Origin: Paraglomus occultum
Lineage: Eukaryota; Glomeromycota; Glomeromycetes; Paraglomerales; Paraglomeraceae
Direction: 5' to 3'
NCBI GenBank assembly: GCA_910592205.1
Contig: CAJVPJ010000070.1
Coordinates: 1 to 49,238 of the forward strand
Length of the DNA: 49,238 bases
Both the position numbers and the translations under genes were made by a program. Under the pieces are notes generated by a model. That model had not been told where the DNA came from and searched no databases. It saw nothing but the letters and a program-made list of their open reading frames with translations. Positions 21,063-33,141 of the stretch are shown piece after piece. Every line of letters starts with the position of its first letter. The first letter of the stretch is position 1.

Positions 21063-21448
21063 ACCAAAATTAATGGGAGGTTGGAATATTTGTCAAATAG
21101 TGTAGAAAAAATTTGGGTGCGTTCGGTTTGAATATAAGCATACTTCTTTCCACAAAAGCCTCCATCATTTTTTTTTCCCATAATCTCAAGTTTAAGGAGT
21201 AAAGGCATTTACTGTATGCGTCATGTGACATCAGTTGATCATAATGTTTGTAAAAACTATAAATAAAATAAGGTATGCGTTCGTCTGGATTTTGTAGGTC
21301 GTTTCTCGTATTATTATATTACAGCTAAATACATGATGAAACCGCCCATTCGGTCACCTCCTTCATACATTATTTGCACAATTCGAAATTAAGTACAAAT
21401 ATTTTATTTAGAACGTCAATAAAAACAATATTTTTATGCATGCAAATA

Positions 21449-24400
21449 TTAATTTCTGTTGGCTTTAAATGCAAGTGAATGTCCTGCTAATTTCTTGAAT
21501 CCAGTAATTAAATCGTTAACGGTTGCATAATTCATCTGATTGAGCCTGAATCCTTCAGGAACAACAACACCGTGCTGCGAAATTAAGGAATGCATTGTAG
21601 TCAATAAGTAATTATCATACTCGATGATATTCGCAATAATCACTCTAGTAGCTTACCCAGTATACAGTTTCAGTCCGCAAAGAATTCCGAATGCCAATCA
21701 AGAACCCACCAGCCTTTACTGGATCAAGACAAAATCCATAAGCAGCAAACTGTGGGCTCCATTGTAATTGTTTAAGAAGATAGTTTTCTACATACAGGAG
21801 GATAATTTAGCAAGATAGATAGATTTGTACACCGCAAAGAACTAATTAGAATACATACCAAGGGCAGCTTTATCCGTTCTGAATTTACTGTGATTAAGTA
21901 ACGAGCCCAACTTGCGAGCAGATGAGTCAATATGATGGACTAGCAATTCATCGATTTCGCTGTATTCGTACTCTCCGACTTTTACTTTTGCTTTACCATC
22001 AGGCCCCTTTGGTAATTCCATTACATCTAATTGATAAATAACATTAATAACTGATATAAACGCATGTTTCATATTTCCATCGCACAATCACGTATTTACC
22101 AAGATGTTGATAAATGTTTGGGGCAACTTTCCATGTACAGCCAATAACGTTAGGCCCTTTTGACGAAGGCCTAAGGACAGTTTCTCCTCTGCGTTTATCC
22201 TCTAGATGTTTCTCAGCCTCGTTCCAAGTCATATCCTTGAATAAAGAGTGATGTAATATACGTTTCTGAGGAGTTTTCTGTGGCGGCCGGCGAGCTACTA
22301 CATTATTGGCAAAAAAGGTGTCAATGATCAAACAGAGGGTTTTTTTATCTTCATTATTGCAACCAAACCTTTTTGCGTCCGTGTAGCCAGTGTCTCTGCA
22401 GCTTTGTCATAGTATGGGTCAGGCACGATCGAGTTATCCTCCTCAATGTCTATTACCTCATTGGGTTTACACGTCAATTCAACTACTAGTTCGTATTTAT
22501 CAACTCTTACTACTTTGCAGTCAACGGTTTGACCTTCCTGAAGAACCAATCTAGCATCAGATAACGGTTGATCAGTGATTCTATATACATTAATAATAGC
22601 ATCAAGTCCTGAGGCCAGCTTGCAATTAACTATTTTTTCTTGAACTCTAACTATCTGAACATCAGGTACAAAGCATCCGGGATAAAGTGTCTTGTCGTTC
22701 TCCCTATAAATATACTCAAATATCTCATCAGGACTGGGTTTCTTGAATTCAGCTCGCATGTCCTTATACGGCTCTTGTAATTCTTGTTTTATAAGATATA
22801 GTCCATAACTTCTGACAGATCTGTAGATATTGGCTATTTCTTCTGCATATTCGTCCAGTGACAAATCATTCAGTTTGTCAGGTTCGCGCTCCATTATCCT
22901 CCGGACATACGTCGCTGCTGGTTCACATTCCATTACATCTTCTACGTCAGCATCAAGCGCATCGCATACCATCTTACGGGCTATTGGATAATCTTGAGGA
23001 TGGATACGGGTCGTATCCAGTGGCTCGGCTGTCCCATCAATACGAATAAATGATGCGCAATTCTCGAATATTTTAGGCTTAAGAATCTTTTCGTTTTTGA
23101 GAAATTCTCTTGACAACTGCGAATCCATCCCCAATTCCCGCCTTAGTCGACCTAAACTATCCAATACGCCCTTTGCTTTGCGAGGCCCGAGACCACTGAC
23201 ATACTTTACTACATTCGCCAAGTATGGATCATCCAGTGCAAGTGAAAGATTTACACCAACAGAATTTGTTACATCAATTATAACACGTTCGAGTGCTTCC
23301 TTTAGCTTCTCACGGTGAACCTATTCAATAATGAACAAATGCACAAAGTTAATCGTGACAATAATAATATTAACGACAGCAATAGTAAGAATAATAATTA
23401 TGACAGCATGACACACACTGCAAATGTCTTTTGTCAATCAAACTTACCAATCTCTGCATCGGATGTAAATCAAGAAGAGTAGTGTCATCGCCTAACGCAG
23501 TGTACTCATGAAGAGGTGTCTGTACCAGTCGTGCAATTGACGCGCAGTATCGCTTAAGCTTGTCTTTCTCTTCTCTGAATTTTATGTTCCAAGGTTTATC
23601 CGCTTGAGAGTCACGTTTACATAGTCTCGCAACTTCATCATTCACGACAAGAACGTCAATTTCGTCTTCAGTGTCCTCTCGATATCTCCTATTATAATCT
23701 TCAATAAGAGCATTAACCTGAGTCAATAAACTCTTGGTGTGTGATGAATATCCTGCCACCACTGCAACTTCAGGTCGCTTCTTTCTCAAAAAGTCAGTAA
23801 ACGCTTTGCGATCTCTAGAAGCTCTCTCTTGAAGTTGGATGTCCTTTTTTGGATTTGGTGGTCGGATATCATTAAGCGTAAGCATTGATATTCGACGATG
23901 TTCGTCTATAAAGACAATCTCGATGTCTTGAGGTGTTTCCTCGTCTCCACATGTGAGCGCAATGACACGCGGGAGCATGTCTGGCTCGAGATTATGACCT
24001 CCGTAAGGCCCAATATTAATTTTCTATATGTAAGGAAAGAAGCTTATAAGAACAAGCGCGTTATGAGATGTACGGTAGATAAATATTTACCTTCTCAAAT
24101 TTGCTTCGGCATGCACTGAGAACGTAATCTTCGGCGTCAGCCTTCAGTTTAGCTCTAAGCCATTTATCCATATCTTTCTCCAGCCAATCACTAACTGCCT
24201 TGTCAATTATATTACACCGATGAGAATCCCATTGGACTCCATATTGACTGGTACTATCGCTTTTCATATATTGATACATTTCTTCGACTAGATTTTGCTT
24301 ATTGCGAAGGCATATGACAACATTTGTCAAGCCATCTTTTTCAGAGTTCAATATCTGAAGGAATTGTCCACTATTGGCAAATGCGGAAACTGGTTTCTTT

Positions 24401-26703
24401 AAGAACTTAAATGGCTACAATGAAGAATAATTTAGATTTCAGGAGAGATTGAATATAATAATAAATGACGAGGAAATTTGGTGATAACAAGCATACCCAG
24501 CATGGATGCTTTTTGCTAACAATCTCGTTAAGACCTTTGTCTGTTGGCGATACAATGACTTCACCATTTTGTTGATATAACTGACGGAAAGCTTTCTTTA
24601 TTTGAGGATCATATGCGAGTTCGCTTGCGAGCATAAATTTTGCATCTATATAACAGATTGCTTATTAATTCTGTCCAATGACGAATCAGGAAAAGTACAA
24701 ATGGTAAAAGTTTACCTTCCATGAGTTGTGCGGCTGTAGTACGTCCTAATCGAGGGCCATTATCATCTGCAGATGCCATGGCAATGTATTCTTCTGCCGC
24801 TTGTTCTGGATATTTTGAGACATCATTTGGGAAATGCATTTTATTACGGTAAAGAAAGCTTTTGGCGAATGCTCGCATATCTATTCCAAAATGCTAATAT
24901 CACAATCGGCAAGTTTAAAGTACATACTCACACAAGTTAGAAAGATTTAAAGATAGTGAATAAAAGAGTCTGCAAAATTACCTTAACAAAGCCTTGAACA
25001 CCCCGGCTCCGACACCTTTCGTAGTATTTGAATTTATCTGCCTTTCTTGGGCCTCTCTTATCTGGCCTTACTATTTGATTACAATATTTAAGACTCAAAT
25101 ATTCTCTCAAATTGTTAAGCTCTTCAATGCGCTCCGCCTGAGGTATCATTTCCTCTACATATTCATCAGGCTTTGCGAGCTTTGATATGTACTGTCTTAG
25201 CCTCTCACGTGCTTCTATTAGTGCATGAAACTTTGTGTCTAAATCATATATTGTCCAAAGGTCTTCAGTTGTGAGTTCACGGTCTCTCGAATGCGGAAGT
25301 AAATGATCACGTCGTTGTGCAATTATGTAAGGAATTTCAACTAGCTCCTGACTGAGATCTTTGACAATATATCCAACCGTATCCTGTACTTTAGCAGGTT
25401 CAGTGCCTTTCTTTTCTGCAAAGAATTTAGACACCCAACTAGTCTCTTCTTCTATTTCATCTGGAGTAAGCTTTCGTTTGCCGTCAATTCCTTCACGCAG
25501 TTGCATACGTTCCGGGATATCAATTTTACGTATAAGTTCATCTTCGTCAGTCATCATTCGGATCTTGAGCTCATTCGGTGAGATCATCTATTAAACGTTT
25601 AGTCAGCAATCATAGTTTTATACTGGACTGATTTAATACTTTTGTGTACTCACATCCTTAATATCCCTTGTTATGGGCTCTCTTCTCGCCTCCTGAAAAT
25701 TAAAAAGTACGGCAGAAATCAATGTACATAAATAAATACACACAAAGATCGGACTCTTATAAAGACTTGCAACGAATTTGCGAAAAATACCTGAAGAGCC
25801 CATAGATAATCTGCCTTATAATCAAAGAGTTCATGCCAGGTGGACTTGGCCCTAAGATGATAAAGCCGTTTTAGCATAATTTTAGATCCAACGTTAATTT
25901 TTGTATGCCAAAAGGAAAAACTTACTCTAAGTCCTCGGCACTCAAAGGCTCTCCCGTTTCGTCAAGCGGAATTCCATCGCGCATCTGATCATCTACAGCA
26001 ATGCCACCATCGTCGTCATCGTCGACGATGAATGTGTCGAGGTCATCACCAACAGCTTCTTGATCTTCATAATCTTCATCAAAAATTCTGGATAGATCGT
26101 TACGACGTCGGGCTGGCTCGTCTCTGCCACGCTTCTTAAGTCTCTTTAACTTTCGCTACATTTAAATAAAAGTCTATTAGTGCCCGCGTAACATGAACAA
26201 CTTGGAAGAGACAAACAAAACGTACTTCGCTTCGATTCATTGTCATGCCTGTATTCTCTTCAACGAGTTCTAAATCTTCATCGTCTAAATCGTCGTCGTC
26301 ACCTGTGAAAGCATAACAGGAATGTGTGCGCGATCAAAACTTAGTAAACTCTAAACAGAAAGGAGTAATAAGAAAACAATTCATACTTTCTATTCTCTTC
26401 TCTCGCTTCCGTTTCCTTCGACGAGATGAACGAACTTCATTCTCAGCCTCTTCTTCTTGCTCTTCTTCGTCGTCGTCGTCGTCGACGATAAAGTCTTTAG
26501 CAATCTAGCGAAAAGGGTAGTTACAGATTAAGACTGAAGTTGATAGGCATGGCATATTTGACAAAATATCGAAGATCTACTTTGGCTGCTTCTTCTTCAT
26601 CAGTAGATTCTTCTTCCGACTCTTCTTCAATTTCCTCCTCCTCCATGGCTTCGTTCTGTATAAGTTCTCCGTCTTCGTTGATGATATCTTCGTCTTCAAC
26701 CAT
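21449..26703 (-). CDS. SPT6: Transcription elongation factor / histone chaperone Spt6
   Basis: Sixteen exons close in phase and give about 1351 aa: 26703-26581, 26504-26387, 26302-26226, 26155-25926, 25851-25791, 25692-25654, 25587-24982, 24893-24716, 24645-24497, 24414-24091, 24023-23448, 23320-22369, 22297-22100, 22026-21859, 21787-21657 and 21574-21449. Spt6 binds histones and RNA polymerase II and restores nucleosomes behind elongating polymerase in the nucleus. The parts are in family order: an acidic N-terminus (residues 1-180, Asp/Glu runs with basic patches); a helical core; a YqgF-like domain (from about 636, VIALTCGDEE); a helix-hairpin-helix (about 866-880, YVSGLGPRKAKGVL); an S1 domain (about 1040-1115); and tandem SH2 domains (about 1150-1345). 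The first SH2 has the phosphate-pocket stretch VLRPSSKGPN. The start is the only in-frame ATG before the acidic region. The protein ends just after the second SH2, without the long tail of animal Spt6. Confidence 0.96.
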
Positions 26704-26812
26704 TTTTATAAATGAATTAATAGTTAATCTTTTAATAACCTACAAATTCCCCGCGCTTTTTATATAACTCGCACAGCGGCCCCCCAAATTTCTTCGAAAA
26801 TTCTACGATGTG

Positions 26813-26845
26813 ATTGGCCCTGAGTTCTTCGAAAACTTTGATTGG
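26813..26845 (-). promoter_or_regulatory. Paired CCAAT boxes upstream of SPT6
   Basis: CCAAT on the coding strand appears as ATTGG at 26813-26817 and 26841-26845, 110 and 138 bp from the ATG. Each is preceded by the same TTCTTCGAAAA element (about 26791 and 26825), so the whole module is duplicated. A CCAAT-binding (HAP-type) promoter is inferred. Confidence 0.5.
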
Positions 26846-27046
26846 CTCGTTGCTAATCTGGAGTAATTCCAGTCACACCAGTCCTAATTTCATGACCAGA
26901 GTTTAAGACATTAGAAATGTTACACTTGATGTCACGAAGTCGTTGGAAAATTTATGCTCTGGTAACGACGGTACATATTCATCGAGTATTTATCCGTTCG
27001 CTTTCCCGCGTCTGCGAAATAATTATTTATGATACTAGTACATGTA

Positions 27047-27480
27047 CAGTCAAACCTCTTTATACCGATATTCTTTATACCGATAACGGGTTATACCCGA
27101 TGAAATTTCGTTTACCCGAACCAGTCCTATTAGATTTTACTGCTTATACCGATAAACTCTAATTAGTGTTGATGTTAATATTAATATGAGATTCTCTCTG
27201 ATTATACCGATATTCCATGATTTCTTGTACAACACGATTTGTCGTAAATTTCATCTAATAATTGAAAATATCTAACTTGCGTGATATCATATCACATAAC
27301 TATCAGTTGACTCACGCATATTGTACGTCAAAAGGTAGATTATTTAATTTTTTTATACAGATATAATGAGGTTTCCATAAACAATATCATTATAAAGAGG
27401 GCCTCTGATTGTACTGATAAAGTCGTTATACCGATGCAAATGGCCGGTGCCACTCGTATCGGTATAAAGAGGTTTGACTG
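27047..27480. mobile_element. Tc1/mariner (pogo/Tigger-like) MITE, 434 bp
   Basis: It has perfect 24-bp terminal inverted repeats beginning CAGTCAAACCTCTTTATACC at 27047 and ending with the reverse complement at 27480. The flanking dinucleotide TA is duplicated (27045-27046 and 27481-27482). The interior repeats TTATACCGAT several times near both ends and has no transposase frame. Ends of this form with TA target sites are typical of non-autonomous Tc1/mariner-superfamily elements. Confidence 0.92.
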
Positions 27481-28535
27481 TAGTCCTATTTCTGCATTTT
27501 CCATTATAATTATCAAACTAGTTTGTGGCTACATTCAGATCACGGGTAAAGTAAAAATGGCCTACATTAGCATGCGCAACTATAAAGCTAACTACAAGCG
27601 GGTAACTACGTATCTATGCCGTTGGCTTACGGTCGATAATATTAAATACTCATCCTCTGAAAGCAACGGACTAAGCATATGTTTATGAGTTAAGTCACTT
27701 TTTACCACATCAAGATGAATTCATTATTGTACTAATTAATCTATAAAGTACTATTTAGACACTTTGATGCTTTTGAGACGCAAGATATCCCATTCCGTGA
27801 ACATAATAACAACGAGGAAGGTTAAAAGTTCAATAGTCAACTACCGGATCGTGTTTAACTTTCGTTATGTCATCGTATTATAATAACAAAAGCGTTACAT
27901 TATCATCAACGACTAGACTGTCAATTCTAACAAATATTCTATCGCAATATAGAAACAATGAGAAGGATAAGATCTTTCGATGCTTACGGATTAAACAGGC
28001 ACCAAGGATAAGAAACGGCGAGAAACATTCTGATCAAACTGCTGAGTCAGGCAACCTGACGCTGCGGCCTACCACCACAACGGCGGCGCGGCGTCGCTGT
28101 ATAAAGATGCGTTTATTATCAATGCGTTTCTTCTTCATATGGAGATTCGAGTGCTGGTAATAATTGAAAGAAATTCATTGATAGGCTTGAGGCGCTTACA
28201 CTGATCATGTCATACTTTGACTGAAAGTGATCCAATTTTAGAGTCAATTTTGAAAGGAAAAATTGACAAAAATCATATTGGATAAATGTCAACAAATTCA
28301 TGCTCGATAAGGTTCTTCAAATGGATAAATAAGATTTAGTGTTAAAGATAGCTGTCTCATAAGCATCTTCATCACTTATATAACATGAAATAAATTCATT
28401 CGTCGGACAATTATTTGATTCTTTAGGAGGAATGCAATAAAAATAGCAGGCAAAAATGAAATAAAATTTAGTCAGTTCTAGCCCATCTTCGGCAATTATG
28501 TTAATTGTATGAGCATTAGTTCTATTCACTTTAAA
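27481..28535. other. Region with only weak ORFs
   Basis: An ATG ORF at 27867-28160 (plus, 97 codons) overlaps a GC-rich patch near 28060-28100 that is also open in another frame (YHHNGGAASLYKDAF). On the minus strand, 28553-28317 and 28301-28119 are open nearly end to end (CPTNEFISCYISDEDAYET; DHFQSKYDMISVSASSLSMN), separated by a stop. One of these may be a real lineage-specific or decayed gene. I cannot decide which strand. Confidence 0.3.
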
Positions 28536-28614
28536 CTGTGTAGAGACTAACATGCTCTATACAGTTTTAATGTAAAGAACCTGTGTAAAGACTAACATCC
28601 TCTACACATTTTAA
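28536..28614. repeat. Tandem pair of imperfect hairpins
   Basis: Two 34-35 bp units, 45 bp apart (28536-28570 and 28581-28614), share CTGTGTARAGACTAACAT. Each can fold, with CTGTGTAGAG pairing to CTCTATACAG and TGTGTAAAG to CTCTACACA. Confidence 0.6.
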
Positions 28615-28879
28615 ATGCCGCTACCGAAGTAGGTGGAAGCTTCAGGTATTTATATCATATTTATATCTCTGTGAAACAAATTTTGGGACAATTTGAGCCA
28701 ACAAAAAGTATATATATATACTCAGTCATAATATTATTATTATACTATTATATCAATGAATAACGAAAAAAAAAACAAACAATTAATTGATTGTAATACG
28801 TTTTATTCATATTCATCCAATTTCAAGGGGGTATCCCAACCGAGTCTAACTGCTAGAGGATTATCTACCGCCTTAGTAT

Positions 28880-29190
28880 TAGTAATATCGAAAATCACAT
28901 ATTAATATTAATATTGTATTTAGAAATCTCATTAATATTAATAAAGCTGAAATAGATGGTAAACTTGTTTGTATTAAAATTTTTTGTCCAGATATTTTTC
29001 TTGATAAATTCATAAGTGATTTTTTTTTTATCTGGATATTTCTGGAGTGTTTGGGTATTGTTGATTTTAAAAACATAAGGCGCAATTTTTTACTTTGTGC
29101 TTTCCTTAAATATAAAATACTTCTAATAGTGCTATAATTCTTGGGCTCCATAGTGAATTTAATGTAAATGAGCTTCATATTAATATATCT
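28880..29190 (+). repeat. Shared 3' module, copy C (partial), with remnant coding
   Basis: In sense orientation a coding-like stretch (INKAEIDGKLVCIKIFCPDI, then FLDKFISDFFF) leads through TTGTTGATTTTAAAAACATA (29061) to ATTCTTGGGCTCCATAGTGA (29137) and TGAGCTTCATATTA (29168). After that the match to copies A, B and D is lost. The antisense 117-codon ORF (29232 down to 28879) is part of the same repeat and not treated as a gene. Confidence 0.6.
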
Positions 29191-29231
29191 TTTCTTTTTG
29201 AACCAATCGCCAGTTTGATCTTTTTTTTTCA

Positions 29232-32200
29232 TATCTGTAGAGGATGATATCCACCTTTGACATAGTCCTCAAGATCTTCCTCATTGATTATCTATTTCTG
29301 GAACAGATTAACCTTCTATATCATTTTCTGTTAAAAAAGAACACATTTTAATTTACTTCTATGGTAACAATACAATTATTTATCTTCGTTCTTCTGCTTT
29401 TTCATAATAACATAAGGCAATTAATGCTGTTTTTATCTAATCCTTTTCATTTAACTCTATTTTAAGAACTTTTGTAATTTCTCTCGCACATTTACATTTG
29501 CTAATGATTGAGGCATATATTACGCATTAGGTGAAAAACCCTGCTCAAATTGTATTAAACTTAATATATATATGAAATTTTATTAAACTTAATACTAAGT
29601 ATATACCAAAATTTTTTATTAAACTTAAATATGTAATATGAGGTTAGACCTTTGCTATATTATATATATATAGATGACTGATTCGAAATCAGAAATTAGT
29701 TAACTATGCTCCGCTACGCTTCGCAACCGTATCGCGTTCAACATAAAATGCTTATGCTCATGGAGATGAATAATTAAATAGAAATCAAATTAATTAACTA
29801 CGCTCCGCAACCGTATCGCATTCGTATAAATGCTCATGCTCATGGAGATGGATAACCAAATGATAACTAAATTTGATATAAAAAAATGATATCGCAAGAT
29901 GTGTCCAAAAATAAAATTTGTCATCATTGAATTTGATTAAAATAGAAGCTAAAAGAGCAATTATAACTAACTGATGACCTTCTTGAGAGGCCAAAAGCAT
30001 AAATTGATATAGGATTTTAAGCTCCAAATGACGACAGAGGCGCACCAGCCTATTAAAGAAATTTTGACCCCCAGAAATCCCAATATTCTCTATTACTGAC
30101 AACTTAAATACAACATTGCTACAGGTCAACCTGTTAAACAGCATTGAATCTGTCTCGGGTTTAACCAGCCTGCTCATGACTGTCCCGATTAGAAAATTTT
30201 TTTAGCTAAAAGTTTATGTAAACCGAATCTTTGGCTAAATCAGCCAATAAACAGCAAAACAGGGTCCGCCGGTTTAAACAGATTAGACCCTGATACTTAC
30301 CAACAGCGATAGTTCTTACTAACAGACCCTTTGAGTTTTTCTATAAGTGTAGTCTTTTGAAAAGAGTTGAGTTGGAGAGCATTAACGAATGTAGTGATGC
30401 CTTCCGATGAATAGTTGCATAGATCATGAAAATTGGCAACACCATAAACAGGATTTAGTTCATGTTGTTGAGGAAGCGATCAAGAGTACAGGTATCTAAC
30501 GACTGTGTGCAAGAGTCAGTGAATTACGAGCCTACATAATCTAGCTTACAATTATTGGTACTAACTGGAGTAAGAAACGTCTTATTGCTGGTTGGTCTTG
30601 CGTTGAGAGGACAAAGATGGAGAAGACATTAAACGTGCTATTTCGTAGTAGTAGAATGGAAGGGTGAAAATGTTGGAAGTATCCCCTTTATATCCCGAAC
30701 AACACTTTGATTGTGATTCTCCTTCATGAATGGGATTCAGCCACTTGTGGAAATGCTTACATGTGGTGGAGTAAATTTCAGTCTACTGAAAAAGACAGTT
30801 TATAAATTGTGGTGCGCTTTAAATTGATGGGCTGCATGACATATCAAAATAATAAGCAATACAAGTAAACGAATTACTAATTAGATAGCAGTTTCGATTT
30901 GATTTATTGAAATCTTGTGCAAACATTATTCAACACATTCGTAAAGTAATGCGCGGGAAGCTAGTAAAAATAAATGTGAATGTCCGTCAAAAGCTTTTTA
31001 TAGTATTTTTCCCGATCTTTCTACATTAAACGCTCGCATAAAACAATTCTTGGATGATGGATAAAATCTGTTCCATAATATTATTGCCCAGAGAGTTGTT
31101 AGACGTTCCGCATATACTAATACAGAACGCTATTTTATCCAAAAAATAAAATTACTTAATTTCCTTTCCAAGTGTAAGGCAAGTTAACTTGCTCGTGCTT
31201 TTTGTTTATTGCAATGCACAAGTAATAAACGCTTGTACAAACTTACGAGATAGATAGTATAGAATCAACATTGTATGTAAGGTAAAACTCGGAAGTTGCT
31301 AAATAGCAGTTTTATTTAAACAAAGACCTTTTATATCAAGTCAGGTTTCACTTGTAGTCAAAGAATGTCTCATATTCAGTAATATACTTGATCGTATATT
31401 TAGTCTGCTAATATTACACCATTCTGATGTCTTATAACGACTACCTGCCTGTTGCCATTTTCAACCATTATTAAGGACTAGCCCATATGATTTTGGGATA
31501 TAAGGATCGGATCGACTCCGTTGACCCTGATACAAATCGCGACAATCTCGTCGCACAAAAAGCTGAAATGTTCATGGGTTATTTCAATGTTGCATTGGGG
31601 GGGGGGCAATATTGCGAGACACTACTAATTTTTGACCTTATCGGTATAATTTTTACAGCCCTCGACAACTTGACCGACCGAGAGGACTACCTGTCAGATG
31701 ACCTTGTGATTTGTCGAGTCAGCTGCGGCTACTACAATATTCGACCAATCGAATAATTCACAATAAATAGTAAAAAAAACCCCCCGTAATCAAAAGATAA
31801 GACGTAATTCCTATTGGGGATTATTCATTTGTTCTTAAACAGCGAAAACATTATCAACGGTCGTCTCCAGCAACTTCATCAACTGATACTGTAGAACCCA
31901 TCTCAAATACAGGACTGCTGCTGGATATTATTACGGTGGTGGAATATGCCGTTTATTTATTCTTCATTTTGATTGGTATGAACAACCAATCAGCTGTTTT
32001 GTCAAACAGGGCCGGAATCTACATTTAGGAAATATGGAATGTAACGCAACGATATCACAAAACATTCGATATTATGTAATGGCTTAATTGATGCAATTGG
32101 GCTGATCGGAAATGTATCGCATTTCTAGATTTCCAACAATAGTAATCACAGACGAAAGAGATTATCAGCAGCGAGGATTTCTAATTGTCGGAGGCCGAGT

Positions 32201-33141
32201 TCGGAGTACACGTGAGTAGTGAGTATATTAGCCACTCGGGACACGTCCATGCATTCTATCCATCCGTGTTCGAAACCTAGTCATAATAGATGAGAATAAT
32301 AAAATGAAAAAGGAAACGTATTATTAAGCAAGAATTCCCAGCTTTTTGCCAAAAACTTCCTTGTTCAGCTGACTTCTTTCGTATGACAACGCTTTTGGCG
32401 TCACTGTCGAACATGATCGCCTGATATGGTCGAGTCGGGCGTAGTAGTGCAGTTGCCAAATCAAACCTTTCCTTTACAAATTTAAAACCTGTGTCCTGCG
32501 AAATATTTAATTGACTGAAAAATTTGTAATTTTTCAAACTATATAAAGTTTGACGCCAGCAATAACTTCATCATTCGTTGACAGTAATTGCGTCGCCGCA
32601 AACATCGGCACATACCCTAAATTTATTAGTATCCGTGACCCTTGTACATTCCGTCAGATTATCTCAGTCGGAGGTTCGGGCCGAGCATCTAGCACACAGC
32701 CCGTATGACAAAAACTAAAAACAACCAGCCTACCCACAACCCCCATTCCCTCAAACGGCATTGGGGGAGTCGACGCAAAAGAATTATTTCTTGTGTACTC
32801 TTTCCCATTCCCAACTTGAAGAGACTTGCATTTTTACAATATTAATAAATATATCGGTGAAATACCCGATATCCGCCCAAGGACTAAGTCGGAAAGAGGA
32901 TAGATACTCTTGTCCTGTATTATATATACGGTTATATCCTTATATATGTATGGGGCGTATATCACGACGACCCAAAAACATTATTATCTGCAAAAAAACC
33001 AAGGTCGCCAGTGGTAATAAGTAAGATAGTATATATCCGATACTGCGTCATACATAATATTATACCCTATATCAGTTCGCATTACGTACCCGTTATACAA
33101 CCTTCGAAATCAATAAGCGTGTTGGGACTCAAGAACTCACA
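29232..33141. other. Long gene-poor region with short repeats and decayed pieces
   Basis: No supported gene. A direct duplication lies at 29701-29775 and 29795-29863 (TAACTAYGCTCCGC ... GCTCATGGAGATGRATAA). An ATG ORF of 127 codons on the minus strand (30177-29794) and one of 89 codons on the plus strand (31487-31756, interrupted by ten G at 31597-31606) show no motifs. A coding-like but stop-ridden stretch at 30400-30880 (TNWSKKRLIAGWSCVERTKM) may be a dead gene. A TATAAAG lies at 32542. Confidence 0.4.

Noticed and set aside
22858-23318. Plus-strand ORFs over SPT6
   Set aside because: They are antisense to conserved helix-hairpin-helix and core exons of Spt6.
28879-29232. 117-codon minus-strand ORF
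   Set aside because: It lies in a repeat family whose other copies break this frame; the composition does not support it over the sense direction.
29794-30177. 127-codon minus-strand ORF with ATG
   Set aside because: It overlaps the short direct duplication at 29795-29863 and shows no domain or splice context. It may be chance in AT-rich DNA.
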